Shown here: one piece after another, positions 1 to 8,724 of the stretch | How positions within the stretch are numbered: position 1 is the first letter of the stretch | Layout of the letters: every line of letters begins with the position of its first letter | Source: Plantactinospora sp. BC1 | Lineage (GTDB): Bacteria; Actinomycetota; Actinomycetes; Mycobacteriales; Micromonosporaceae | Assembly (NCBI RefSeq): GCF_003030345.1 | Contig: NZ_CP028158.1 | Coordinates: 7,502,001-7,566,000, forward strand | Direction of reading: 5' to 3' | Length of the DNA stretch: 64,000 bases | Program-made: the position numbers and the translations under genes | Notes under the pieces: generated by a model | The model's database searches: none | What the model saw: the letters and a program-made list of their open reading frames with translations, nothing else | Told to the model about the DNA's origin: nothing

Positions 1-1269
1 CTCTCCCGGGGCACCGGCTCGCTCTTCGCGGTGCTCACCATCACCGTGATCCTGCTCGCCACCTCCGTCCCGCTCGGCCTGGTGGTGGTGCTCGGGGTAC
101 CGGTGCTGATGGCTGTGGTCGCCGTGCTCATCCGGCCACTGCACCGACGGCAGGAGGCGTACCGGGACCAGCAGGCGACCCTGACCACCCGGGCCAGCGA
201 CATCGTCGCCGGGCTACGGGTGCTGCGCGGGGTCGGCGGCGAGGCGGTCTTCTCGGCACGGTACCGGGCGGAGTCGCAGGCGCTGCGGCACGGCGGCGTA
301 CGGGTGGCCCGGGTGGAGGCGCTGCTGGAGGCCACCCAGGTCCTGATGCCCGGCATCTTCCTGGTGCTGGTCACCTGGCTCGGCGCCCGGTTCGCCCTCC
401 GGGGCGAGATCACCGTCGGGCAGCTCGTCTCCTTCTACGGCTACACCGTCTTCCTGATCGGTCCACTCCGGATGCTGACCGAGCTGATCGACCGGATCAC
501 CCGGGGGCACGTCTCGGCCCGTCGGGTGGTCTCCATGCTCGACCTGCGACCGGGGATCACCGATCCGGAGCATCCGGTCGCGCTGCCGGACGGCCCCGGT
601 GAGCTGGTCGACGTCGAGTCCGGGGTGACGGTGCGGCCCGGCCGGCTGACCGCGCTCGCCGCCGCCGCACCGCAGGACGCGGTCGCCATCGCCGACCGGC
701 TCGGCCGGTACGTCGACAGCGAGGCGACGCTGCGCGGCGTACCCCTGCGGAAGCTGACGCTGGGCACGGTCCGGCGCCGGATCATGGTGGCCGACAACGA
801 CGCGCGGCTCTTCTCCGGGCCGCTCCGCGCGGAGCTAAACCCGCACGACCGGGCCGACGACGAGACGATCGCGGCGGCCCTGGACGCGGCGAGCGCCACC
901 GACATCGTGGCGGCGCTGCCGGGCGGGCTGGCCGGCCGGGTCGCCGAGCGGGGCCGGGAGTTCTCCGGCGGGCAGCAGCAGCGGTTGCGGCTGGTCCGGG
1001 CCCTGGTCGCCGACCCGGAGATCCTCATCCTGGTCGAGCCGACCAGCGCGGTCGACGCGCACACCGAGGCGCGGATCGCGGACCGGCTCGGCCCGGCCCG
1101 GCGCGGCCGGACCACCCTGGTCTGCACCACCAGCCCGCTGGTGCTGGACCGGGCCGACCACGTGGTCCTGGTCTCCGACGGCAAGGCGGTGGCCGAGGGC
1201 GGGCACCGCGAACTGCTCGACACCGAGCCGCGCTACGCCGCCGTCGTGACCCGCAGCGAGGAGGACTGA
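1..1269 (+). CDS. ABC exporter half-transporter with degenerate ATP site (5' end outside window)
   Basis: C-terminal part of a membrane-domain plus nucleotide-binding-domain half-transporter; the frame is open from base 1, so the true start lies upstream. Hydrophobic membrane segments occupy bases 31-160 and 310-480. The ATPase half keeps a good signature motif (FSGGQQQR, about 961-984) and the Walker B glutamate (ILILVEPTS, about 1021-1047). The Walker A region (about 646-690) has no GxxGxGKS/T and no lysine, the Walker B aspartate is Val, the Q-loop reads VADND and the H-loop histidine is missing. It ends one base before the next gene, whose protein has the opposite defects, so the two very likely form an asymmetric heterodimeric exporter. 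Substrate unknown; efflux is inferred from the fold and the downstream repressor and MFS pump. Confidence 0.9.
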   Translation, partial: LSRGTGSLFAVLTITVILLATSVPLGLVVVLGVPVLMAVVAVLIRPLHRRQEAYRDQQATLTTRASDIVAGLRVLRGVGGEAVFSARYRAESQALRHGGVRVARVEALLEATQVLMPGIFLVLVTWLGARFALRGEITVGQLVSFYGYTVFLIGPLRMLTELIDRITRGHVSARRVVSMLDLRPGITDPEHPVALPDGPGELVDVESGVTVRPGRLTALAAAAPQDAVAIADRLGRYVDSEATLRGVPLRKLTLGTVRRRIMVADNDARLFSGPLRAELNPHDRADDETIAAALDAASATDIVAALPGGLAGRVAERGREFSGGQQQRLRLVRALVADPEILILVEPTSAVDAHTEARIADRLGPARRGRTTLVCTTSPLVLDRADHVVLVSDGKAVAEGGHRELLDTEPRYAAVVTRSEED

Positions 1270-1270
1270 G

Positions 1271-3034
1271 GTGACAGCCCGCGACTCGCTGCCGATCGCC
1301 GACCCGGCGCAGGTGCGACGGTACGCCCGCGGCCTGGCCCGCCGGCATCCCCGCGCGCTGGCCGGTGCGCTCGGGCTGCACGCGCTCGCCGCGGTCACCG
1401 GCCTGGCCGCGCCGCGCCTCCTCGGCGACCTGGTCGAGGCGATCTCCCAGGGCACCGGCACGGTGACCGTGGACCGGATCGCGCTGGCGATCGCCGGCTT
1501 CGTGCTGGCGCAGGCGGTGCTGGTCAGGTTCGCCCACTTCGCCTCGGCCCGGCTCGGCGAGCGGGTCCTCGCCGAGCTGCGGGAGGAGTTCGTGGACCGG
1601 ATCCTGGCCATCCCGCTCTCCACCGTGGAGCGGGCCGGCACCGGCGACCTGCTGACCCGGAGCAGCCGGGACGTCGCCGCGCTGTCCCGGTCGGTCCGGT
1701 TCGCCGTGCCGGAGACGCTGATCGCCGTCGTCACGGTCTGCGCCGTGGTCGGCGCGGTGCTGCTGACCGATCCACTGCTCATCCTGCCCGCCCTCGTCGC
1801 GGTGCCGATCCTGGTCCCGGCCACCCGCTGGTACCTGCGCCGGGCCGGGACCGGCTATCTCGCCGAGAACGCCGCCTACTCCGACATCACCGACGGGATC
1901 AGCGAGACCGTGGAGGGGTCCCGGACCACCGAGGCGCTCCGGCAGCAGGCCCGGCGCCGGGCCCGGACCGACGCCGACATCCGCCGGTCGTACGCGGCCG
2001 AGCGCTACACCCTCTTCCTGCGTACCGTCTTCTTTCCGCTGGCCGAGACCGGCTACGTGCTGCCGGTCGCCGCGACCCTGGTCTTCGGCGGCTGGTTCTA
2101 CGTCGAGGGCTGGGTGACGCTCGGCGAGGTCACCGCGGCCACCCTCTACGTGCAGCAGTTGATGGACCCAGTCGACCGGCTGCTCTCCTGGCTGGACGAG
2201 GTGCAGGTCGGCGGCGCGTCGCTGGCCCGGCTGCTCGGCGTGGCCCAACGTCCCGGGGACGCGCCGGCCGCCGGGGCGGCCACGACGGCCCGGCCGACGG
2301 ACCAGCGGCTCGTCGTCGACGACGTGCGGTACGCCTACCAGCCGGGGCGGGACGTGCTGCACGGCGTCAGCCTCGCCCTGGCCCCGGGGGAGCGGCTGGC
2401 CATGGTGGGCCCGTCCGGGGCCGGCAAGTCGACGCTGGGCCGGCTGCTCGCCGGGATCCACCAGCCGGGCAGCGGCTCGGTCACCGTGGGCGGTGTCCCG
2501 CTCGCCGACCTGCCGCTGGCCGACCTGCGTACCGAGGTCGCGCTGGTGACGCAGGAGCACCACGTCTTCATCGGTACGCTCCGCGACAACCTCAGGATGG
2601 TCCGGCCGGACGCCGACGACGACCGGGTACGCGCCGCGCTCGCCGCCGTCGACGCGCTGGACTGGGCGGAGCAGCTTCCGGCCGGGCTGGAGACCGAGGT
2701 CGGCTCGGGTGGCCATCCGCTCTCCGCCGCCCAGGCGCAGCAGCTCGCGCTCGCCCGGCTGGTCCTCGCCGACCCGCACACCCTGGTACTCGACGAGGCC
2801 ACCTCGCTGCTCGACCCCCGGGCGGCCCGGCACCTGGAGCGTTCGCTGGCCGCCGTGCTGCGCGGCCGTACGGTGATCGCGATCGCCCACCGGCTGCACT
2901 CCGCGCACGACGCCGACCGGGTCGCGGTGGTGGAGGAGGGCCGGATCACCGAGCTGGGCCCGCACGCCGAACTGGTCGCCGCCGACGGCTCGTACGCGGC
3001 ACTCTGGCGCTCCTGGCACGGTGACCGCCGCTGA
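1271..3034 (+). CDS. ABC exporter half-transporter, catalytic partner
   Basis: 587-residue half-transporter: an N-terminal membrane domain (about residues 1-320) followed by an ATPase domain. GTG start one base after the preceding stop, so translation is probably coupled. Walker A is intact (GPSGAGKST, about 2407-2433), as are the Q-loop (VTQEHHVF), Walker B (LVLDEATS) and the H-loop (AHRL). The signature motif is degenerate: LSAAQAQQ instead of LSGGQ. Paired with the upstream subunit, this gives one complete composite site (its Walker motifs plus the partner's SGGQ) and one dead site. Known heterodimeric exporters such as TmrAB and BmrCD show this type of asymmetry (family knowledge). Drug or lipid export is inferred. 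Confidence 0.92.
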   Translation: MTARDSLPIADPAQVRRYARGLARRHPRALAGALGLHALAAVTGLAAPRLLGDLVEAISQGTGTVTVDRIALAIAGFVLAQAVLVRFAHFASARLGERVLAELREEFVDRILAIPLSTVERAGTGDLLTRSSRDVAALSRSVRFAVPETLIAVVTVCAVVGAVLLTDPLLILPALVAVPILVPATRWYLRRAGTGYLAENAAYSDITDGISETVEGSRTTEALRQQARRRARTDADIRRSYAAERYTLFLRTVFFPLAETGYVLPVAATLVFGGWFYVEGWVTLGEVTAATLYVQQLMDPVDRLLSWLDEVQVGGASLARLLGVAQRPGDAPAAGAATTARPTDQRLVVDDVRYAYQPGRDVLHGVSLALAPGERLAMVGPSGAGKSTLGRLLAGIHQPGSGSVTVGGVPLADLPLADLRTEVALVTQEHHVFIGTLRDNLRMVRPDADDDRVRAALAAVDALDWAEQLPAGLETEVGSGGHPLSAAQAQQLALARLVLADPHTLVLDEATSLLDPRAARHLERSLAAVLRGRTVIAIAHRLHSAHDADRVAVVEEGRITELGPHAELVAADGSYAALWRSWHGDRR

Positions 3035-3052
3035 GCCGATCGCCACGGGCCT

Positions 3053-3087
3053 CTTGCAAAGAACTCTTTGCAAGAATAGCGTTGCAA
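3053..3087 (+). promoter_or_regulatory. TTGCAAA operator and overlapping promoter of the ArsR-like regulator
   Basis: A perfect inverted repeat, CTTGCAAAG (3053-3061), AACT, CTTTGCAAG (3066-3074), is followed by a third TTGCAA at 3082-3087. TTGCAA at 3054-3059 and TAGCGT at 3077-3082, 17 bases apart, fit -35/-10 boxes. The predicted transcription start falls at or next to the ATG at 3090, implying a leaderless mRNA. A dimeric winged-helix repressor bound here would block its own promoter. The palindrome is directly visible; autoregulation is inference. Confidence 0.6.
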
Positions 3088-3089
3088 AC

Positions 3090-3719
3090 ATGTCTGCGGA
3101 TGAAGTCCGGCTGAACCCGACCTCGCTGCGTGGCCTCGCCCACCCGCTGCGGGTCCGGATCCTCAACACGCTGCGGGAGCACGGTCCCGCCACGGCCACC
3201 CTGCTCGCCGAGCGGCTCAACCAGTCCACCGGCGCCACCAGCTACCACCTGCGACAACTCGCCCAGTACGGCTTCGTGGTCGAGGAGCCCGGGCGGGGCG
3301 CCGGGCGGGAACGGTGGTGGCGGGCCGCGCACCGGAACACCCGACTCGACAGCGAGGTCGGCCGGGACGCCCTCCCCGACGTCGAGACGTACCTGCGATC
3401 CGTCGCCGCGCTCTACGCCGAACGGGTGGACCGGTGGCTGAACGAGTTGACCAACCTGCCGGCGGAGTGGGAGGGGACGTCCACGCTGAGCAACTGGCAG
3501 CTCCGGTTGACCCCGGCCGAGGCGCGGGAGTTCTCCGACGCGCTGACCGCGCTGATCGGCCGGTACCGCCGCGACGAGCCCGGCGTGACGGCGCCCGAGG
3601 ACGCCGAGCCCTTCGTGGTGCAGGCGCAGCTGCTGCCCTTCGTCCGGCGCAACCACCACCGGCGGCCGGAGGACGACCGCCCGACGGAGGACGACCGGGC
3701 GCCGGAGTCGGCGGACTGA
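3090..3719 (+). CDS. ArsR-like winged-helix transcriptional regulator
   Basis: About 209 residues. The N-terminal 75 residues are an ArsR/HTH_20-type winged helix (LAHPLRVRILNTLREHGPATATLLAERL, then a recognition helix TGATSYHLRQL). The C-terminal part is charged and of unknown fold, probably for dimerisation or ligand sensing. No metal-binding Cys cluster is seen, so metal sensing is not supported. The ATG at 3090 is chosen because the predicted -10 box lies 7 bases upstream; the frame extends upstream into the ABC gene, which would bury the operator. Its stop overlaps the MFS start (TGATG). Likely local repressor of the MFS pump and itself. Confidence 0.85.
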   Translation: MSADEVRLNPTSLRGLAHPLRVRILNTLREHGPATATLLAERLNQSTGATSYHLRQLAQYGFVVEEPGRGAGRERWWRAAHRNTRLDSEVGRDALPDVETYLRSVAALYAERVDRWLNELTNLPAEWEGTSTLSNWQLRLTPAEAREFSDALTALIGRYRRDEPGVTAPEDAEPFVVQAQLLPFVRRNHHRRPEDDRPTEDDRAPESAD

Positions 3720-5041
3720 TGACCCGCAACCGCCGGCCGTTGGTCGGACTGCTGGTCGCCGAGGGAATCTCCCTGGTCGGCAGCCGGATGAGCATGGTGG
3801 CGCTGCCCTGGTTCGCCCTGCTGGTCACCGGCAGCGCCGCCAGGACCGGCCTGGTGGCGTTCGCCGAGATGCTGCCGTACGTGCTGGCCTGCGCCCTCGG
3901 CGGCCCACTGATCGACCGGATCGGCGCCCGCCGGACCAGCATCGTCGCCGACCTGGGCAGCGCGGTGGCGGTGGCCGCCGTACCGCTGCTGCACCTGGCC
4001 GGTGCGCTCGACTTCGGCACGCTGCTCGGCCTCGTCGCCGTGGCCGGGCTGCTGCGCGGGTTCGGTGACACCGCCAAGCGGGTGGTGTTCCCGGAGACGG
4101 TGGCGGCGGCGGAGATCCCGATGACCCGGGCGACGAGCCTGCACGACGGGCTCAGCCGGCTCGGTACCCTGCTCGGCGCGCCCCTGGCCGGGCTGCTGAT
4201 CGCCATCCTCGACGCCCCGCTGGTGCTGCTCCTCGACGCGGCGACCTTCCTGCTCTCGGCGGCGGTGCTCGCGGCCGCCGTACCGGCCCGGGACCGTGCC
4301 GACAGGACGGAAGAGTCCACGGTGGAGGCGACCACTGTGGAGGAGGAACAGGAGTCGTACCTGAGCGCGCTGCGCGGCGGCCTGCGTTACCTGCGGCGGG
4401 ACCGGCTGGTGCACGGCATCGTGCTGATGCTGCTCGTCACCAACCTGGCCGACGCGGCGTACACCTCGGTGCTCACCCCGGTCTGGGCCAGCGAGGTGAT
4501 CCGGTCGTCGACCGCGCTCGGCCTGCTCACCGCGAGTTTCGCCCTGGGCGCGGTGCTGGGCAACGTCGTCTTCACCGTCGTGGCGGACCGGGTGCCGAGG
4601 TTCGCCGTCTTCGCGGTCGGCTTCCTGCTCGCCGGGGCGCCCCGGTTCGTCGCGCTCGCCCTGCTGGACCGGCTCTGGGTGATCTATCTGATCTCGTTCG
4701 TCGCCGGGGTCTCCGTCGCGGCCGTCAACCCGATCCTGGGCGCCGTGAGCTTCGAACGGATTCCCGAGCGGCTCCGGGCCCGGGTGCTCGGGCTGGTGCA
4801 CGCGGCAGCCTGGGCCGGCATCCCGCTCGGCGGGTTGCTCGGCGGGCTCGCCGTGCAGGAACTGCGGCTGCCGGTCGCCTGCCTGGTCTTCGCGGTGGCG
4901 TACCTGCTGGTCACGCTCATGCCGTTCGTGATGCCGGTCTGGCGCGGGCTCGACCGGCCGCCGACCCCGCCGACCCCGCCGGCCGAGCCGGCGTCGACGA
5001 CGCCGGCCGGGCCGGAACTTACGGACGCACCGCGCCGATGA
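3719..5041 (+). CDS. MFS efflux transporter
   Basis: 440-residue integral membrane protein with about 12 hydrophobic segments and a charged central loop near residues 195-210. The N-terminus (GLLVAEGISLVGSRMSMVALPWFAL) and the motif-A-like loop GGPLIDRIGARR are typical of MFS_1 drug exporters. It starts on the last base of the regulator stop (TGATG), a translationally coupled arrangement. The tail is Pro/Thr-rich. Its 3' end overlaps the convergent cutC gene by 23 bases. Substrate unknown; an efflux pump controlled by the adjacent repressor is the simplest reading. Confidence 0.88.
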   Translation: MTRNRRPLVGLLVAEGISLVGSRMSMVALPWFALLVTGSAARTGLVAFAEMLPYVLACALGGPLIDRIGARRTSIVADLGSAVAVAAVPLLHLAGALDFGTLLGLVAVAGLLRGFGDTAKRVVFPETVAAAEIPMTRATSLHDGLSRLGTLLGAPLAGLLIAILDAPLVLLLDAATFLLSAAVLAAAVPARDRADRTEESTVEATTVEEEQESYLSALRGGLRYLRRDRLVHGIVLMLLVTNLADAAYTSVLTPVWASEVIRSSTALGLLTASFALGAVLGNVVFTVVADRVPRFAVFAVGFLLAGAPRFVALALLDRLWVIYLISFVAGVSVAAVNPILGAVSFERIPERLRARVLGLVHAAAWAGIPLGGLLGGLAVQELRLPVACLVFAVAYLLVTLMPFVMPVWRGLDRPPTPPTPPAEPASTTPAGPELTDAPRR

Positions 5042-5762
5042 TCTGGCCGATCCGCTCCGGCGAGGTCTCCGAACGCTGGTACTCGGGGCGGCTCAGCACG
5101 CCACCCATCCGGGGTACCGGGTTGCGGTGCGTCGCCGGGCCGTCCGAGCTGACCCGGGCGGTGAAGTGGTATTCGTCGGCGCCGGTGGCGGCGACGATCC
5201 GGGCGATGTTCCGCTCGTTGATCCCGCCGCCGGCCATCACCGCGATCCGGCCGGCGGCCTTGCCGACCAGGTCGGCGATGAGCGGAGCACCGGCCAGCGC
5301 GGTCTCCTCCTGACCCGAGGTGAGCACCCGGGGGATGCCCAGCTCGATCAGCTGCTCCAGCGCCTCGAACGGGTCCCGGACCATGTCGAAGGCCCGGTGG
5401 AAGGTAACGTCCGCCCCGTCGGAGGCATCGAGCAGCCGCCGCATGGTCGGCAGGTCGAGGTCGCCCTCCGGGGTCAGCGCACCGATCACGATGCCGTGCG
5501 CGCCGACCGTCACCGCCGCCTGCACGTCGCGGACCATCGCGTCGACCTCGTACGGGGAGTAGATGAAGTCCCCGCCCCGGGGCCGTACCAGCACGTGCAC
5601 CCGGATCCGCTCGACGTGCCGCAGGGCCAGCTCGATGGTGCCGATGCTGGGGGTCAGCCCGCCCTCGAACAGTCCCGCGCAGAGTTCCACCCGGTCGGCG
5701 CCGGCCCGCTCCGCCGCCAGCGTCCCCTCGACGCTGTCGACACAGATCTCGAACGTGCTCAT
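5019..5762 (-). CDS. cutC: Copper homeostasis protein CutC
   Basis: 247-residue TIM-barrel protein. Matches to the CutC family include FEICVDSVEGTLAAERAGADRVELC at the N-terminus, HVLVRPRGGDFIYS, the ADVTFHRAFDM motif, ILTSG-like RVLTSGQEETA and VMAGGGINERN. Start ATG at 5762 has an AAAGG ribosome site; an upstream in-frame ATG at 5822 has no comparable support. CutC has been linked to copper tolerance in E. coli, but its biochemical role is unsettled (family knowledge). An 11-base palindrome GAACCAGGTTC lies 20 bases upstream (5782-5792). Its 3' end overlaps the MFS gene on the other strand. Confidence 0.92.
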   Translation of the reverse strand: MSTFEICVDSVEGTLAAERAGADRVELCAGLFEGGLTPSIGTIELALRHVERIRVHVLVRPRGGDFIYSPYEVDAMVRDVQAAVTVGAHGIVIGALTPEGDLDLPTMRRLLDASDGADVTFHRAFDMVRDPFEALEQLIELGIPRVLTSGQEETALAGAPLIADLVGKAAGRIAVMAGGGINERNIARIVAATGADEYHFTARVSSDGPATHRNPVPRMGGVLSRPEYQRSETSPERIGQIIGAVRP

Positions 5763-5925
5763 GCCAGCCTTTCCGATGACCGAACCAGGTTCTTGACAAC
5801 CCGAACCACCAGGGCCATCCAAGGGTGCCCGATCGGTCCGGGCAACCGCATGTGGGAAAGAACGCCTTCGGCGGCCGGTCCGGCGGGGCGGAACGTGACG
5901 CCCGGGGCGGGACCGGACGAAGCGC

Positions 5926-6222
5926 TCAGCGGGTGATCTCCATGAAGGTCACCAGCAGCAGCAGGGTGGCGACGGCGACGGCGAAGACGATCAGCAGCTC
6001 CCGCCGGCTTCCGGTGCCGCCGCCGACCGGCTCGGCGACCTCCGGCGCCGCCGGCAGGTCCCGGGTGACGGTGGCCAGCTCCCCGAGGGTACGGGCGGTG
6101 TAGACCGCACCGACCCGCTCGGAGAACTCCTCCAGGCTCAATCTGCCCTGTTCGGTGTGCCGTTGCAGGTCGGCGACCACCCGTTGCCGATCCGAGTCGG
6201 AGGCGCGCAGTTGCCCGTCCAC
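5926..6222 (-). CDS. DUF1707 domain membrane protein
   Basis: 98 residues: a DUF1707 domain (LRASDSDRQRVVADLQRHTEQGRLSLEEFSERVGAVYTARTLGEL, about residues 4-50), a linker, then one C-terminal membrane helix (about residues 72-93). The GTG at 6222 places the domain at the N-terminus as usual; the longer upstream frame shadows the ROK gene. It starts 28 bases after the ROK gene and may be the last gene of the sugar-transport transcript. DUF1707 proteins are common in actinobacteria; function unknown. Confidence 0.82.
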   Translation of the reverse strand: MDGQLRASDSDRQRVVADLQRHTEQGRLSLEEFSERVGAVYTARTLGELATVTRDLPAAPEVAEPVGGGTGSRRELLIVFAVAVATLLLLVTFMEITR

Positions 6223-6250
6223 GCCGGACAGCGTACGCCCCGGTGCCCGG

Positions 6251-7450
6251 TCAGCCCGCGTCGAGCGGGTCGGCGAGCAGGTGCTCGAAGGCCAGTTCCG
6301 CGGCACCGACCAGCGCGCCGTCCTCGCCCAGTTGCGGGGTACGCAGGCGCACCTGCTCGCGCGGGGTGGGCAGGGCCAGCGAGTTGAGCCGGCTACGCAC
6401 CCGGGCCGCCGCCGCGAGGTAGACGTCCCGGAGGGTGCCGCCGAAGATGACCACACCCGGGTTGAAGATGTTGATCAGATTCGCCACCCCGAACCCGAGC
6501 CAGTCGCCGACCTGCCGGACCGCCGCCTGGGCGTTCGCGTCACCCCGGGCGGCCGCGTCGACCACCCGCAGGGCGGCCTCCCGGCCCACGGCCTCGCCCC
6601 GGCCGGCCGCCAACAGCAGGGCGTACTCGCCGATCTCGGTCTCCCAGCAGCCGTACGAGCCGCAGCCGCACGGACTTCCGCCGGGGTTGACCACCATGTG
6701 CCCGACCTCGCCGGCGTAACCGCCCTGCCCGGTCAGCCGCCGCCCGCCGACGATGATCCCGGCGTCGATGCCGACGTCCCGGTGCAGGTAGATGACGTCG
6801 TCGTAGCCGCTGGCCGCACCCCGGGCGTGCTCGGCGACCGCGCTGGCGTCGGCGGCGTTGCTGACCAGCACCGGGCGCTCCTGCGGCAGCAGTTCACCGA
6901 GCGCCTCGGCCAGTCGCTTGTCCAGCTCGCCGCCGCCGGCCCAGGCGGCGCTCTCCGGCCGGATGTGCACCGCGCCGTCCGGGCGGCGCAACCGGCCGCA
7001 GACCGCCACGCCGCTGCCGACGTAGACCGAGCCGTCCGGTACCGCCTGGTGCATCTCCTTCACGAAGCCGGCCAGCAGCGGCAGGCTCTCCACCGCCGGC
7101 AGCCCCGGCGGCCGCTCGGCCTGCCGGCGGTCGAGTACGACCCCGCCGAGCCCGATCCGGGCGGCCCGCAACCGGTCCACCTCGACGCTGTACGCGTACG
7201 CGAAGACCCGCCCCGACTCGGGCCGGACGACCAGCGACGGCCGTCCGGCCCGCCCGGTCTCCCGGGGTGCCCGTTCGCTCACCAGCCCGGCGGCGGCCAG
7301 TTCGGCGGTGAGGGCGCCGATGGTGCTCCGGTTCAGCCCGAGCGAGGTGGTCAGCTCCGCCCGGGAGGTCGCTCCGTGGATGTGCACGTACCGCAGCAGC
7401 GCGCCGAGATTCTGCCGGCGAATCTCCTCCTGGCTCGGCCCCGCGCGCAT
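6251..7450 (-). CDS. ROK family transcriptional repressor
   Basis: 399 residues. An N-terminal winged helix (residues about 8-60) with recognition helix LNRSTIGALTAEL is joined to a ROK sugar-kinase-like fold. The zinc signature is intact: GH at 250-251 and the cluster CGCGSYGC with Cys261, Cys263 and Cys268. It lies 8 bases behind the permease gene of the sugar ABC importer, so it is probably cotranscribed with it and likely represses it in response to the imported sugar, as XylR/NagC-type repressors do (family knowledge). The sugar cannot be read from sequence. Confidence 0.9.
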   Translation of the reverse strand: MRAGPSQEEIRRQNLGALLRYVHIHGATSRAELTTSLGLNRSTIGALTAELAAAGLVSERAPRETGRAGRPSLVVRPESGRVFAYAYSVEVDRLRAARIGLGGVVLDRRQAERPPGLPAVESLPLLAGFVKEMHQAVPDGSVYVGSGVAVCGRLRRPDGAVHIRPESAAWAGGGELDKRLAEALGELLPQERPVLVSNAADASAVAEHARGAASGYDDVIYLHRDVGIDAGIIVGGRRLTGQGGYAGEVGHMVVNPGGSPCGCGSYGCWETEIGEYALLLAAGRGEAVGREAALRVVDAAARGDANAQAAVRQVGDWLGFGVANLINIFNPGVVIFGGTLRDVYLAAAARVRSRLNSLALPTPREQVRLRTPQLGEDGALVGAAELAFEHLLADPLDAG

Positions 7451-7458
7451 CGTGCCCC

Positions 7459-8724
7459 TTATCGGTTACCGGTCGCTGCGGCCCGGCGTCGGGAGAGGGC
7501 GTCCACACTGGCCGCGAGCAGCAGCACCAGTCCGGTCACCACGAAGGTGAATCCGGAACTGCGGCCGAGCAGCCCCATCCCGTTGTCGATGACCGCGATC
7601 ACCGCGCCGCCGAGCACCGCGTCCACGATCCGGCCCTTGCCACCGAAGAGGCTGGTGCCGCCGATCACCGCCGCGCCGACCGCGTAGAGCAGGACCTTAC
7701 TGCCCCCGGTGTTGGCGTCGACCGAGGTGGCCCGGCTGGCCGCCACGATGCCGCCGATCGCCGCCATCGAGGAGCAGATCACGAAGACGGAGATCCGGAT
7801 CCGGTCCACGTTGATGCCGGCCCGCCGGGCCGCCTCGCGGTTGCCGCCGACCGCGTAGACATGCCGGCCGTACGCGGTGCGTTGCAGTACGAAGGTGAGC
7901 ACGACCAGCAGGACGACGATGATCGGCACCACGATCGGTACGCCCTTGAGCGAGACGAGCACGTTGCGGCTGCGTTCCAGGTTCAGCAGGTAGACGGCGG
8001 TACCGGCGATCACCGCCAGCGCCCCGATCCGGATCAGCACCACGGCGAGCGGCTCGGTGACCAGCCCGAGCGCGCTGCGCTTGCGGTGCCGGATCAGCTG
8101 CACGGCGGCGTAGCCGGCCACGCCGAGCAGGGTCAGCGCCCAGCCGAGCCACGGCGGCATGTTCCGGTTGGCGATCGCCACCAGCACCTCGTCCCGGACG
8201 GAGACGTTGGTGCCGCCCTTGATCAGCAGCAGCACGATCCCCTGGAAGGCGAGGAACGCCGCGAGGGTGACCACGAAGGACGGGATGCCGACCTTGGCCA
8301 CCAGGAAGCCGATCACCAGCCCGATCACCACGCCGGTGACGAGCGCGGCGGCGACCGCGACGTACCAGGGATAGCCCTGGAGGGTGACGAGCTGGGCCAG
8401 CACCGCCGCGCAGACCCCGCTGGCGAAGCCGGCGGAGAGGTCGATCTCGCCGAGCAGCAGGACGAAGACCAGCCCCATCGCGATCAGCGTCACCGCCGCG
8501 CCCTGGGTGAAGAGGTTGGCGAAGTTCCCCTCGGTCATGAAGTTCGGGCGCAGCGCGGCGAAGACGACGCAGAGCACGATCACACCGAGTACGGCCGGCA
8601 GCGCGCCCATGTCGCCGCCGCGTACCCGGGCCAGGTAGTCCCGGAAGTGGCTGCCGACCGTGGGCACCGGCGCGGCCGGCACCTCGACCGGCGGCACCAC
8701 GATGGTGGGAGGGGCGGCGCTCAT
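7459..8724 (-). CDS. Sugar ABC transporter permease (XylH/RbsC type)
   Basis: 421-residue membrane protein with roughly 10-12 hydrophobic segments. Family features include the EIDLSAG motif (LLLGEIDLSAGFASG), GNREAARRAGINVDRI and GGTSLFGGKGRI near the C-terminus. The start ATG at 8724 overlaps the stop of the ATPase gene by four bases (ATGA), so translation is coupled. The length with extra middle helices matches XylH-like rather than RbsC-like permeases (about 320 residues). Likely imports a pentose or related sugar with the neighbouring ATPase and binding protein. Confidence 0.92.
   Translation of the reverse strand: MSAAPPTIVVPPVEVPAAPVPTVGSHFRDYLARVRGGDMGALPAVLGVIVLCVVFAALRPNFMTEGNFANLFTQGAAVTLIAMGLVFVLLLGEIDLSAGFASGVCAAVLAQLVTLQGYPWYVAVAAALVTGVVIGLVIGFLVAKVGIPSFVVTLAAFLAFQGIVLLLIKGGTNVSVRDEVLVAIANRNMPPWLGWALTLLGVAGYAAVQLIRHRKRSALGLVTEPLAVVLIRIGALAVIAGTAVYLLNLERSRNVLVSLKGVPIVVPIIVVLLVVLTFVLQRTAYGRHVYAVGGNREAARRAGINVDRIRISVFVICSSMAAIGGIVAASRATSVDANTGGSKVLLYAVGAAVIGGTSLFGGKGRIVDAVLGGAVIAVIDNGMGLLGRSSGFTFVVTGLVLLLAASVDALSRRRAAATGNR

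Noticed and set aside
1025-3238. Long antisense open frame of more than 700 codons opposite the ABC exporter genes
   Set aside because: Frames opposite GC-rich coding DNA stay open by codon bias. The product is Arg/Gly/Pro/Gln-rich with no domain, and the plus-strand genes carry clear motifs.
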